Shown here one piece after another: positions 23,575-34,545 of a stretch of DNA of 64,000 bases. Under the pieces are notes generated by a model. That model was not told the DNA's origin. It was given only the letters and a program-made list of their open reading frames with translations, and searched no databases. Made by a program: the position numbers and the translations under genes. Position 1 is the stretch's first letter, and each line of letters starts with the position of its first letter. The DNA is from Castanea sativa (Eukaryota > Streptophyta > Magnoliopsida > Fagales > Fagaceae), in NCBI RefSeq assembly GCF_040712315.1, contig NC_134023.1:11727442-11791441 (forward strand), given 5' to 3'.

Positions 23575-24565
23575 TTAATAATAATACCTTCGTAGATTAT
23601 TTACATTCCAGGGACGTTGTACAACACGTTCGTCCAAATCTTCCAGATTGTAGGCCCCTATTCCTGCGACCGAAGTAATACGATAAGGTCCTTTCCAATT
23701 GGGCCCCAATTTTCCCCACGCAGGATTCTTCGTCGTACCCAAAACTTTCCTTAACACTAAGTCACCTGGTCCAAGAGGTCGAAGTTTCACATGAGAATCA
23801 TACCCCTGCTTGAGCTTATGTTGATAATAAGCTAGTTGAACCATGGCATTTTCTCGCCGTTCCTCAACTAAGTCTAAGTTTCTCATTAATAGATCATCGT
23901 TGCTATCTGGAATAAAGCAGCTTTTCTTCAGGGTTGGGAACCCAGTTTCTAAGGGTATTACAGCATCGGCTCCATAAGTCATGGCAAAGGGTGTTTCACT
24001 TGTGGATCTTCGCGGTGTAGTTCGATACGTCCACAAGACATGTGGCAGTTCTTCCACCCACCTCCCCTTGGCGTCACCCAACCTCTTTTTGAGTCCGCTC
24101 ACTATTACTTTGTTGACAGCCTCGGCTTGCCCATTTCCTTGGGGATAAGCCGGAGTGGAATATCTATTTGTAATGCCCAGATCACAGCAGTATTTCCGAA
24201 AGGCTTTGCTATCAAATTGTAAACTGTTATCTGAAATGAGAGTATGAGGGATGCCAAACCTGGTAACGATATTCTTCCATACAAACTTTTTTGCTTCCGT
24301 GTCTCTGATGTTTGATAATGGCTCAGCTTCAACCCATTTGGTGAAGTAATCTGTTCCCACGAAAAGCCACCGTCTGTTTCCCGTTGCTTTGGGGAAGGGT
24401 CCGACAATGTCCAAGCCCCATTGGGCAAAAGGCCATGGGCTAGATAGAGGATTCAGGACTCCCCCTGGTTGATGTATGTTCGGAGCGAACCTTTGACATT
24501 GGTCGCACTTCTTTGCATAATCTTGCGCTTCTCTCTGCATATTTGGCCACCAATAGCCCTAAGTG
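23575..24565 (-). pseudogene. Integrase of element 1
   Basis: The HHCC-type zinc region ends CDQCQRF. The core has Asp in GLDIVGPFP, Asp in LISDNSLQF and Glu in GQAEAVNK, so the DDE triad is present. The C-terminal part has the GPYRITSV and NNLRRYY blocks common in Tat elements. A stop just before GYWWPNMQ (about 24560) separates it from the upstream frame. Length is normal. Confidence 0.9.
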
Positions 24566-25534
24566 AGGGCTCTGTGAGCCAAAGACCTTCCCCCTGTGTG
24601 ACTTCCACAAATCCCTTCGTGTAACTCTTCCAAAAGTAGCTCCGTTGCCTCGGGGTGTATACATAACAAATATGGTCCGGAAAAAGAACGTTTGTACAAT
24701 TTCTGGTCCTCGGACAACCAAAAACGAGTGGTTTTCCTGCGAACTTTATCTGCTTCAGTCTTTTCTCCAGGCAGGATGTCATTTCTGAGTGGAGTTACCA
24801 TCCGTGCCAGTGGGTTTCAATAGATCTTCAACAAGGATAATTCGTGGTAGACTTTGTGCCGAGGACGTTGCGAGCGTGGCTAATGAGTCGGCATGGGTAT
24901 TGCCACATCTGGATATATGCAATAGTGAAAAAGACTCAAATTTAGATTGCATATACCTGACCTGGGTAAGGTACTCTCGCATTCTGGAATCCCTTGCTTC
25001 TAGCTTCCCTTCTACTTGGCCTACCACCAATAGTGAATCCGAGAACATTTGCACCGTCTTTCCTCCCATTTTATGAACCATGTTCATCCCTACGAGGACG
25101 GCCTCATACTCTGCTTCGTTGTTGGTGGCCGAGAACCCTATTCTCAAAGATTTCTCAAAAGTAATTCCCTCTAGGGATATCAAAACTAGTCCTATACCCG
25201 ACCCCCTCTGATTTGCTGCTCCATCAACATGGACTTTCCATAACGGAGGCCCTTCACACGAAATCATGCCTACTGACTTTTTACCCATGCCTTCTTGATA
25301 GTCTTCTAACGAAGGCTCAGCAAATTCCGCCACAAGGTCCGCGATGACCTGTCCCTTTATAGAGGTGCGAGGCATATACTTGATATCGAAAGCTCCTAGG
25401 ACAGTTCCCCATTTGGCAATTCTTCCCATATAATCTGCACTTCGCAATTGATTTCGAGGGAGTTGTGTAAGAACAACAACCGTATGAGACCGGAAGTAAT
25501 GGGGAAGTCTTCGTGTAGCATGTACCACCGCCAA
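24566..25534 (-). pseudogene. Second (archaeal-type) RNase H and linker of element 1
   Basis: The domain shows WKVHVDGAANQRGSG, ATNNEAEYEA, MFSDSLLVVGQV and HADSLATLA, i.e. the D-E-D residues of an RNase H separate from the RT-linked one. Such a dual RNase H is a hallmark of Tat elements. The linker to integrase (24779-24566) is in another frame, so at least one frameshift lies near 24780. Confidence 0.85.
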
Positions 25535-26816
25535 GATAGCTTTCTCCGGTGGTAAATAACTCGGCTCGGCCTCGTGCAGATTTACTTACATAATAAACCG
25601 GTCTCTCGGATGTTATTGTCATTTCGGATAAGAACCAAACTAACCGCATGGTTGGCCACCGCAATATATGCAAACGAAATTTCATCCACTTCGGTCGAGA
25701 CATAACCGGTGGTCGCGAGAGATACTCCTTTAGCCGTTGGAAAGCCACCGCGCACTCCTCGGTCCATTCAAAACCTTTCCATTTATTTAATAATTGAAAG
25801 AAAGGTCTGCATCTGTCCGCGGACCGGGATATAAATCGGTTGAGAGCAGCAGTCATACCTGTTAGTCTTTGCACTTCTTTAGGATTCCGAGGTGGGTTTA
25901 AGCTGTTTATTGCCTTAACCTGAGCAGGATTCACTTCAATTCCCCGGTGAGTCACCATATATCCTAGAAACTTGCCCGATCCTACACCGAAAGAGCATTT
26001 AGAGGCATTGAGCCGCAATTTATATTCTCTCAGCTTCTGAAAAGTGTTGCTCAGATCCTCCAGATGTGCAGAAACTTCTTTACTCTTTACAACCATGTCA
26101 TCCACGTATACCTCAATAGTTTTTCCTAGCTGGGCCTCAAACATTCTCGTCATCATCCTTTGGTAGGTAGCCCCTGCGTTTTTCAAACCAAAGGGCATTA
26201 CCTTATAGTGATAATTTCCTGTAGGAGTGACGAATGCAGTCTTCTCCTGGTCCTCGGCGGCTAAGGGTATCTGGTGGTAACCTTGGAAAGTATCGAGAAA
26301 ACTCATCCGAGGATGCCCAACGGTAGCGTCAACTAACTGGTCAATCCGAGGCATTGGGAATGAGTCCTTCGGGCAAGCTTTGTTTAAATCTGTGAAGTCT
26401 ACACAAACTCTCCACTTCCCATTCTTCTTCTTCACCACCACCGTATGGGCTAACCATTCAGGATAAAACACTTCTTTGATAGCCCCTGCCTCCTTGAGTT
26501 TGAGCACTTCCTCTTTTACGGCTTCGGAATGTTCTCTGGAGCACCTCCGAGGTGGTTGCCTCCTCGGCACTACAGTTGGGTTGACCTTTAAATGATGACA
26601 TATGAAGTTCGGATCAACCCCAGGGGCCTCATACACGTTCCAAGCAAATACATCCATATTTTTCTTTAAAAATAAAATCAGTTCTGCCTTCTCTTCCTGC
26701 GGCAATTGAACTCCAACCTGGAAGAACTTCTCAGGATCATTGTCTATGAGAATTCTCTCCAATTCTTCACATACCGCTTCATCTACCCCGGCTGTGGGAA
26801 GAGACTTTGATTGCTA
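25535..26816 (-). pseudogene. Reverse transcriptase / RT-linked RNase H of element 1
   Basis: From the UAG at 26816 the frame runs open through RT: KWRVCVDFTDLNKACPKDSF, FLDTFQGYHQIPL, GLKNAGATYQR and YVDDMVVKS, with YVDD intact. RT-linked RNase H follows (PVYYVSKS, AVVHATRRLPHYF), but the frame changes several times between about 25700 and 25520. Compared with element 2 the order and spacing are the same. Confidence 0.9.
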
Positions 26817-27671
26817 TGCCTCTCCGTTAGCAGAGGCCGAGGAGTCTGGTTCTGGTCGACGCAGTTGTACTCGTAACACACCGTCGAGCCACGTACCGAC
26901 TCCCAAGTAACTCCACCACCTGGTCTCCGTAATGAAATTTGACTTTGACATGCAAGGTTGAGGAAACGGCCCCCTAATGCATGCAGCCAAGGTCTTGCCA
27001 CAATAGCCGTATAGGGGGAATAAGCATCGACCACGATGAAATCTACGTCTACCACCTCCGGACCCGATTGCACAGGCAATCTAATTTGTCCCTTCGAACG
27101 ACAGCCTCTCCCTTCGAAGCTTATCAAGGGTGAGTCATATGGCATAAGATCTTCAACTCTTAACTTCAAGCCTCTAAATAGGTCGGGGTACATGATATCC
27201 GCGCCATCGCCTTGATCAACCATTACCCTCTTTACATCATAGTTCCCTATTCTCGAGGGTTACCACTAAGGCATCATCATGAGGCTGGATGGTCCCCATC
27301 TTGTCCTCTTTAGAGAAACTTAGGACTGGCAGGATATTCGCCTTAATCCTCTTTGGCTGATCCCGTGAATCCTCGGCCAATGTTCGAGCTACTGACATTA
27401 CCCTGAAAGGAGCTGAGCCAGTCCTACCAGGTGCTGCAAAAATGACATTGATGGTACCTAGAGGAGGTCTGGATGAAGGACCGTCGTGGTTTGTCATTCC
27501 TGCTTGGTTTCCTCGCCCGTTGGGTTGGTACAGAAACTGCTTCAGCTTTCCCTCCTTAACCAATTGTTCCAAATGATTCCACAAAGTGCGACAATCCTCG
27601 GTGGTATGACCTCGCTCCTGGTGATAATGGCAATGGAGATTTTGATTGCGTCTCAAAGGGTCCCCTGCCAT
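26783..27671 (-). pseudogene. gag zinc knuckle and aspartic protease of element 1
   Basis: The upstream piece has the Tat-type C-x2-H-x4-H-x4-C knuckle (CHYHQERGHTTEDC). A one-base insertion near 27250 breaks the frame just before the protease. The protease shows DQGDGADIMYPDLF where element 2 has DDGSGAEIMYPDLF, so the active-site loop is altered. A further frame change before 26816 leads into a TAG at 26783. Confidence 0.8.
26808..26816 (-). promoter_or_regulatory. UAG-CAA-UCA stop readthrough motif (element 1)
   Basis: On the minus strand TAGCAATCA is in frame with the RT frame that follows. It fits the UAG-CAR-YYA consensus known from tobamovirus replicase readthrough. Element 2 has TAGCAATTA at the same place. 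Confidence 0.65.
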
Positions 27672-28837
27672 TTTATTTGGCCATTTGAAAAAAGGTCATG
27701 CCTTATTTTCTCCAACAGCTGCTGCACCGGCTCCCTGAAGACGGTGTTGACCACTTGTGGGGGTATGTGACCAGCCTGCCTGGAAAAATCCCGCGCAGGT
27801 CTATTGTTGTTGTATCGGTCAGACCTGAAATCCCTCCTTTCTTGTGGGATAACCTTCGCCTTGCCTTTTCCCTGTTGCTGATCTTCCTCAACCCTTTTGT
27901 ACTCGTCGATGCGATCCATCAGTCGACGTACGCTTCTGACAGGTTTCTTCGTTAAGGATTTCCTCAAGTCATGCTCCGTTGGTAGGCCGACCTTGAAGGT
28001 CCTTATTGCTACATCGTCAAAGTCTCCGTCAATTTCGTTGAACATTTCCCAATACCGGTCCGAATACGTTTTCAGGGTTTCCCCTTCCCTCATGGCCATG
28101 GACAGTAAAGAATCCAATGGACGAGGAACTCTACTGCACGTGATAAAGCGAGAACCAAATGCCTTAGTAAGCTCTTTGAAAGAATCAATGGAGCCTGCCC
28201 TTAAGCTGTCAAACCATCTCATGGCTACGGGCCCTAGGCTAGAAGGAAAAATCTTGCATAACAAAGTTTCATTCCTGGAATGCACTGCCATTCTCTGGCT
28301 GAAATGGCTTACGTGCTCCACAGGATCCGTCCGACCATTGTAAAGAGTGAAGGCTGGTTGTGTGAAGCGCCGAGGCAACCTTCCTTCTTCCAATCTGCGC
28401 GCGAAGGGTGATCTGGAGATTTGGTGTAATGCTCTTCCCATTGCGTCATTTCCTAAGCCCCTAGGGGGGTAGTCTCTGCCACGCCCCCCATGCAGATTGT
28501 CTTCTTCGGAAGAGACATATTCTCCTGGGGGAGTTCTGGATCTCTGCCCGTAATTGTTATCCTCGGATCCTTCCGAAGAGGGGTCAGAGACCGGAGGAGT
28601 TCTCCTTCGCCTTTCGTGGCGCAATCTCCTCTTTAGGCCGTTAATCTCCTTCTGTATGGCCCTGGCATTTCTTTCATAAGGAGCTCTGCTTCCTCCTTGC
28701 GAATGACTTGCACTTCTGATGGTGTGTGTAATATGTACACTTCCTTCTCGGTTCTCTCCGTGATCAGGATGCAAGGAGTGATCCTCACGCTGAGAGCCCA
28801 CGGACTCCGCACTGCGTTGTGGTCCTGACCCTACCAT
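27653..28837 (-). pseudogene. gag of element 1
   Basis: The 394-codon frame starts MVGSGPQRS, has an Arg-rich coiled segment (LKRRLRHERRRR) and the retrotransposon gag core (YNGRTDPVEHVSHF, FPSSLGPVAMRWFDSL, ETLKTYSDRYWEM). The frame is lost in a homopolymer at about 27687-27693, just before the sequence that continues as NKMAGDPLRRNQ in another frame. The start lies 29 bp from the primer-binding site, so the leader is very short. Confidence 0.9.
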
Positions 28838-28865
28838 GATGTCCTAAACTTCCTTGAAGACTAAA

Positions 28866-28883
28866 TCCCCACAGACGGCGCCA
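28866..28883 (-). other. Primer-binding site of element 1
   Basis: TGGCGCCGTCTGTGGGGA starts two bases after the 5' LTR end (LTR...CA-AT-TGGCGCC). Element 2 shares the first 16 bases. The priming tRNA is not assigned. Confidence 0.85.
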
Positions 28884-28885
28884 AT

Positions 28886-29641
28886 TGTAAGGACACAATT
28901 CAAATTCCCAAACCACGACTGGGAGAAAAATGGGCTTGAAAGGCCTTTCTTCACAATGAATTTGTAGATGATGGGTTTGTAATTTAGATTTCAAGGATGG
29001 TTTAGACAATTACAAAAAGAACGGGCTTTGGGCCCAAAGGAACAAAACAAAGAATCGTTTGCAAAGAGTAAGACTGAGAAATCGTCCTCGGATTGTTTCC
29101 GATGATGGTTTATAATAATATTTCTCAAGTTTGGATACAAGTGTTGATTACTATTGACTCTATCTCTTCTACTCACCAAAGTCCTCCCCCTTTCTTCGTA
29201 TGCCTTCCCTCCTATTTATACTCATCCTCTTCTCTTCATCATCTTCCACTTTATGGTTGCAACCCTGATTTTTGGATACTTGTCCCATCCATTCTTCCCT
29301 AAAGCCCGCTGGGATTTTGGGACCAAGTTCCAAGCTTTATGCTCAGGTCCCATCCTTCCATCTATACTGTCAGCGTATCAATTACAGAGTCTTTAATATA
29401 TGGGCGGTGGTAGCAGCTTTACTTTAAACATTCCACCGCTCTTTCTACTGTCCTCCACGTATACTGTGTATCCTCGGCTTAACATTCCGAGGACAAATCT
29501 ACTCCTCGGATGGTGTGGGACACTTAAATAACTCCACGATCATTTTGATGTTTTCGGATTTGGGTTTCTAGCCCAAAAGACCTCGTTGGGCCGTCCTTCA
29601 TGAATTACTGGGCCCAATACCCCTACAATAATACCCCTACA
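28886..29641 (-). repeat. 5' LTR of element 1
   Basis: It is the 756-bp partner of 18331-19086. On the minus strand TATAAATA (29220-29213) is the likely promoter for the genomic RNA. The stem TCCTCGG...CCGAGGA is perfect here (29471-29493), while the other LTR has one mismatch in it. Confidence 0.95.
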
Positions 29642-29646
29642 GTATT

Positions 29647-30067
29647 AATTTTATTATTTTGTGAAACATTGCAAGTTGAATCAACCAAAAATAATGTAAC
29701 AAAACTACCGTACCTTTACGCATTAAAAAAAAAAAAGCAATTGGTGAAACAGTGCAAGTTGAACAAACCAAAAAAACTATAGCTTCAAGGCATTCGCTCT
29801 TTTCATATATAAATAATATTATATAAAACAAAACAAAAACATATTGGTGTACTTGAGAAGGAAAAAAAAAATCCATCTAACCAGATTGGCTAAATGCCTT
29901 GAATAAATATGAAAGATTTTTTAGTAGCGTCCAAAAACTTGATTAAACCAAAACACTATTCTTAACACTATTCATACGCCTATTGGCTCTTTTTATATAG
30001 TTAATAGATATTTACCAAAGGGATATTAACATGGGAATTTAGTCTAGTGGCTTTGCATATCTATGAG

Positions 30068-30109
<42 letters not shown>

Positions 30110-30142
30110 GCTTATCTGTTACATTGCTCTTCTACTGAAGTC
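29647..30142. other. RLK-type upstream sequence of copy B
   Basis: A short direct repeat (GTGAAACATTGCAAGTTGAA / GTGAAACAGTGCAAGTTGAA) occurs at 29659 and 29742. The end (TAGTGGCTTTGCATATCTATGAGAAGCT, then a (CT)n run at 30068-30108) matches the leader of copies A and C. Confidence 0.6.
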
Positions 30143-30247
30143 ATGGTAGGATCATCACCTCTTCTAGTTTTTGGTTTTTTGTTGCTTGCGTCTTTGGCCA
30201 ACTATTTGGGTTAGCTCAAGCTCAAAATCAAACAGATCCTATTGAAG
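30143..30247 (+). pseudogene. LRR receptor-like kinase exon 1, copy B, frameshifted
   Basis: The frame begins MVGSSPLLVF like copies A and C, but a one-base deletion in the signal-peptide core leads to a stop after 23 codons. The downstream text (TTAGCTCAAGCTCAAAATC, then ATTGAAG|GTGTTCC) still matches the exon 1 end and donor of the family; the exon is 105 nt against 106 in copy C. No exon 2 (ALNxIFQKWG block) was found between here and 33560. It is a dead copy of the local RLK cluster. Confidence 0.75.
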
Positions 30248-31316
30248 GTGTTCCTCTTTATCTCTGTCTCTCTCTCCCTCTCACACTCAGACTCACAAAG
30301 TTTGTTACATGTATTATAGTTCTTGGCTAAGTGCTTTGTTGTCTTTTGCATATGTTATACATATGAACTGCAATACAAAACTACATTTTTTTTTTTTGGT
30401 TATAAAGTAAACAATGAATACAGAAAATTGTGTTTGGTTTATAGTTGTTGAGGTGAAAACTTGAAGTAAGATTGTACAAAATGCTAGCTTTTAGAGCATT
30501 CCGGTCCGTCTAAAGTTTTATGTCTATATTAGCATAAGAACCCACTTTTTCTATTTTACGCAAATACTTTACAAAAACACCCACATTAGTTTATCTATCA
30601 TACACACTCTTTTATTTAAATAATACTTTTCCTCACTTTTTTTATTATTTCACACCTACCCCCACCTAACGCTCTCTTTTTTTTTCTCTGAACACACAAA
30701 CTCCCTTTCTTCTTCTTTTCCTTATCTCTATTTTCCTTGAACATGCCTCTCATTCTTCTCCTTCTTTTTTCTTCTTCTTCTTCTTCTTTTGCAATTTGGG
30801 TTTGATTATGGGTAGTGATTTTGGGCGGAGAAAGCAAATATTTTGGGTGGATTTGCAATTGTTGCTTCTTCTTCGGCATCTTCTTCTTTCTTAATTTCTT
30901 CTTCTTCTCCTTCTTCTTTTGCAATTTGGGTTTGATTATTTATATGAATTTGTATATGGGTTTGATGAATTTGGATCTAGATTTAGAATGAGTTTGATGA
31001 TTTGTATAGATTTGCATAGCATGTTGCTGAATTGAAGAGAAGATAAAGGAGAAGGAGGGTAGAGGAAGAGAGAGCACAGAGAGAAAATAAAATAAAATAT
31101 TCATTTAGAAAGCTACAGTTGGTCTCTAAACTTTTGCTCATAAGTGATTTTGGCCACACTTTTAGTCCCTAACAAATTTAAAATGATCACTTTTAGTTCC
31201 TAAAAAACTAAAAAGTGATTGATTTTGGTCCCTAACAACCTCTAGAGTGATGACTACAATTGCTCTTGTGCTAAACTTTAAAAAGTACCTGTGCATTTAA
31301 GGCAAAAAAAAATGTT

Positions 31317-31350
<34 letters not shown>

Positions 31351-31386
31351 GTATGTATGTATGTATGTATATATGTATGTAAGTAC
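30248..31386. other. Non-coding DNA with CTT/TTC-rich tract and repeat-derived segments
   Basis: 30490-31110 resembles the 46922 MITE family (GAGCATTCC, ACCCACATTAG, TTATCTATCATACA). A direct repeat TTCTTTTGCAATTTGGGTTTGATTA occurs at 30785 and 30918. 31110-31310 shows MITE-like text. 31318-31380 is a CA/TA/TGTA microsatellite in the intron after the exon described next. Confidence 0.4.
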
Positions 31387-32700
31387 CTTGTCCTTAAGTC
31401 TTTCTAGTTGACTCTTATGCTCTTTGGCTTGACTCCGAGATTTGGAGGTCTTGTTGCTTTTGGTTTCTTCTTTCTCCTCTTCATCACTCATTTCATTATC
31501 CAAACTCTTCACTGAGAGTAACCAAAAAAAAAAAGCAGCATAAATCAGCATAAGCCTGGTCACTAGTGACAACTAAACAAACATGAAATAAAAATAAATA
31601 AATAAAACCTCTGCCTTTTGCTCCCATAGTTAACGATGGATAAAGGAGTTATTCTGAAAAGGATAAAGAAAGAAATAACAGTTAGCTAAGGGGATAGAAT
31701 TACATAATATGACACTAAACGTCACCGCTTTTTCTTTGTATACAAGCCAAATTTTTACTCAGATTATCACACACTGCCACAACAAAGTTTGTTAGAATCA
31801 AATTTTCCATAGCATAAAACAAACAAAAAAAAAAGGATGCTTATTTTGGGTCCATCAAAACGAATTCCTATGGTGATGAAGATCTCAATAAAGGCCACAT
31901 GAAGTTTCAACAGCATTGGAAACAATGAAAAATCATTGCCGCATAAATTGAGAGAGCCAAAATCTCAATGAGACATTGAGCCGAAAAGGTGGTGGGCGCA
32001 TCAGGAACATGTAATTTAGTATACAGTATTATTATGACTTGTAAATTCTAAACACAACTAATCAGAAACTCTAACAAACATTTTGCATAAATTGATATCA
32101 GTTAAATATTTTGGTTCAAGAAAAACGAATTCCTATGGTCTTATTCAAGAGAGAGGTAATCATAAGAACATGAAAGAGCGCAAAATCTCAGTGAGACATT
32201 GAATCGAACAGGTGGTGTGCATAAATTACATGTAACTTAGTTCATAACATTATTATGACTTTTAAACACCACTAACTAATCAGAAACTTTTTAACAAACA
32301 TTTTGCATGAAATTGATAAAAGTTAAAGAGGCAAATGTAGAAGCAAACAGCAAAATCAATATACACACAGCGTATCGCTTTTCTTCTGGGTACGAGTCTG
32401 TACAAGTGTGAACAGAGAAAAATGGGTTTTTCATAATTTATACAAAAAGATAAGTGCGAACGCTATGTTGAATGTGCGACCGACACTACACTACGTAGGT
32501 ACCTGTGCGGGTGAGGCGTGGGTGGGTCGGTCCTAGAAACGGCGGCAGCCGCGCGAGGAGTTAACGACCGGACGTGCTGCAAGCTAGGGATCACCGGGCA
32601 GCTCTTTCCCTCTATAGGGATCGGAGGGAGAGACAGATATGAAGTCGGAGGGACCTTACGGCTGAAAGAAACTAAGAATTAGGGAGGGTTTAGTCTGTTA
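31387..32700 (-). CDS. 5' exons of a possible Noc2-like (nucleolar complex) gene, truncated
   Basis: Three exons can be traced. A GC-rich 5' UTR exon (about 32700-32503) ends CACAG|GTACCT. Exon 2 (31653-31609, acceptor TTTTCAG, donor AGAG|GTTTTA) holds the ATG at 31627 and six codons. Exon 3 (31511-31387) continues in phase 1 and ends AAG|GTACTT in phase 0. The peptide is MGAKGRVKSLDNEMSDEEEKEE, then SRSQAKEHKSQLERLKDK. The acidic stretch followed by KEHKxQLxRLxxK resembles the N-terminus of plant Noc2 proteins (60S ribosome export). The next exon, where the family continues with DPEF, was not found to the left, so the gene ends in repeats and is probably a fragment. The gene name is an inference from a short stretch. 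Confidence 0.45.
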
Positions 32701-32720
32701 AAGGTTTTTTTTTTTTTTTT

Positions 32721-33566
32721 TTTTGGGTAAAATGCAAAGATCACTTCCTATGTTTTACCAAAATTCATTTTGGTACTCTAACTTTACTTTTGTAGTCCTT
32801 GAACTTTCAATTTTATTTAATTAAGGTTTTCCCATCAAATTTTGTTATTTATACTATTATTTAAAAAAGCTTCTCTATTTTGACCGGATTTCTTTTATTT
32901 CAAAATATCCTTACACCCCTAGATTTAAGTAGAAATAAAATTAAAGGATAGTCTGGTAAAAATACATGTCTAACTTACACTAAAATATTGCCTACAAAAT
33001 AAAAACACTTATCCACTAACTCATTTCTTCAAAGTAACTATACGTTTTTTTTTAATAGAAAAATAAGTTAAACAACCCATATTCACTGCAGTTTTTTTCC
33101 CTTGAAAAAAACACTCCATGTTTATCCAAAAACAAAACTAAATATAAAAAATAAAAAAGTTATCAAAAGAAAAAAATTAGACTAAATAGATATATACACT
33201 TTTTATTATAAGTAAATACATCTTTAACTCCCACTAAAACGTTACTTACAAAACAGGATCACTCTCCTTTATTTATTTTTATTTTTTTTTGTAAAGGTTA
33301 ATATTTTACATCCATTATAATTTGCATCACACCCCTAAATTTTTTTGTAATTGAAAAATGTAGTAATCTCAGATTATAATGGATTAAAATGATTCAAATT
33401 TAAAATTTTCTTTAAATTTTTTAAATTAAAAAATTCAATTAATGATTGAAAAATTTCCAATTTTTTTTTCCAAAAAATTTTAATAAAAATTGATGGAAAA
33501 ACCTTAATTGAATAAATCTAAAATTTAGAATACTGAAAAGAATTCTGAAAAAACATAAAGGGTAGG
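32721..33566. mobile_element. Foldback MITE, left part (split by element 2; right end at 44632-44652)
   Basis: The left end TTTTGGGTAAAATGCAAAG is inverted at the far side of element 2 (GGTTTTGCATTTTAGCCTAAAA, 44631-44652). An inner pair (TTAATTAAGGTTTTCCCATCAA near 32818 against ATTGATGGAAAAACCTTAATTGAA near 33490) confirms the hairpin. Non-coding. Confidence 0.65.
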
Positions 33567-34081
33567 TGTAAGGACCAAAAGCTCATAAAATCAACTTCAA
33601 AACGTTACTGCTGCTTTATTCACTTAAGAGTCCTCATACAATACATTTGGTAGAGAGGGTTCAACAACAAAAAGCCCCCTTCTCGTAGTCTCTTGATTCC
33701 TATTTATACTATTCTCTGTTTTCATCGTAACCTTACACCTTGCAATCTGCGGTCCTTTTCCTGTGACACTTGTCCGTCGGCAATGGAACAAGATTCCACT
33801 TTGCATCCCGCACTGTTCAGGTCATGTCCACATTAATGCGACGGATAGAGGAGATGCTTACTAATTAATGCGGCCAGAATGGTTGTTGCCAAGCATTTAA
33901 TGCAACTTTGCAACCTTCCAAATCAGCCTATTACAACCAGATATTTGTAACATGCCCCTTATGTAGTTATCGTCCTCGCCACCTCATCTTCGGGCACACC
34001 CGGAGAGACCTCATCTTTCATTCTAAATGTTGGCCTTCCTTTCTTCGGGTCCTCGGGTTCTTAGGTCCTCAGGTCCTCACA
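33567..34081 (-). repeat. 3' LTR of element 2
   Basis: 515 bp, differs from the 5' LTR at one position (33860). The polypurine tract (reverse complement of 34082-34092, AAAGGGGCTGT) adjoins it. Confidence 0.97.
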
Positions 34082-34378
34082 ACAGCCCCTTTAATACTTG
34101 AGTTATGAATCATGTATTAATAACTAAGTTTTAACTTCTTATACACGCTTTTTACCCATTTTATGTTTTCACACGTACAGACGTCTCTTCACTGCCCCAT
34201 GATCCGCATCTGGCGCCTCGTATCCCACGTTGAGGCATTTATGGCGTCTGACGCTTCTTTTCCCGCGCACGTTCTACGGTTGGATGAGCAATGTACGGTT
34301 CAGATTTTGCTCTTAATTATGAGCGGGAAAGTTACCGCTCTTATTCTTTTACCCCATTACTTCCTCTTCCCCCACCCC

Positions 34379-34386
34379 TATAAAAG
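34379..34386 (+). promoter_or_regulatory. TATA box of the element 2 antisense gene
   Basis: TATAAAAG lies 167 bp upstream of the aORF start and outside the LTR, after a CCCCACCCC stretch. It faces toward pol, opposite to the LTR promoter. Confidence 0.6.
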
Positions 34387-34545
34387 CAACTTTTTACGCT
34401 GGATAAAGCTCATTTTGCCATTTCGAAGGATTGAAAGAAAAGTGAGCTCCCGAGGACCATCCTTAAGCGATCTTCAGAGGTGTGTTCATTTTCCTTTCCT
34501 TTTTTTCTCTTCTTGCTTGCTTTTCTCCTCTTGCAGCGGGGGTTA

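Larger units (their letters stand above)
18331..29641 (-). mobile_element. Element 1: complete, decayed Tat-lineage Ty3/Gypsy element (11.3 kb)
   Basis: Two 756-bp LTRs (18331-19086 and 28886-29641) are bounded by TG...CA and flanked by the direct repeat GTATT (18326-18330 and 29642-29646). By eye the LTRs differ at about 12 sites. On the minus strand the order is 5' LTR, primer-binding site, gag, protease, RT, RNase H, second RNase H, integrase, tandem repeats, antisense gene, polypurine tract, 3' LTR. The second, archaeal-type RNase H and the antisense ORF place it in the Tat group (Retand/Grande-like). gag-pol has several frameshifts and stops, so it is not autonomous. Confidence 0.95.

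Noticed and set aside
30616..30924. 102-codon Lys/Arg/Glu-rich minus-strand frame
   Set aside because: It comes from TTC/CTT repeats in a non-coding, repeat-like segment.
33624..34108. 60-66-codon frames repeated at 44169-44644
   Set aside because: They are LTR sequence of element 2.
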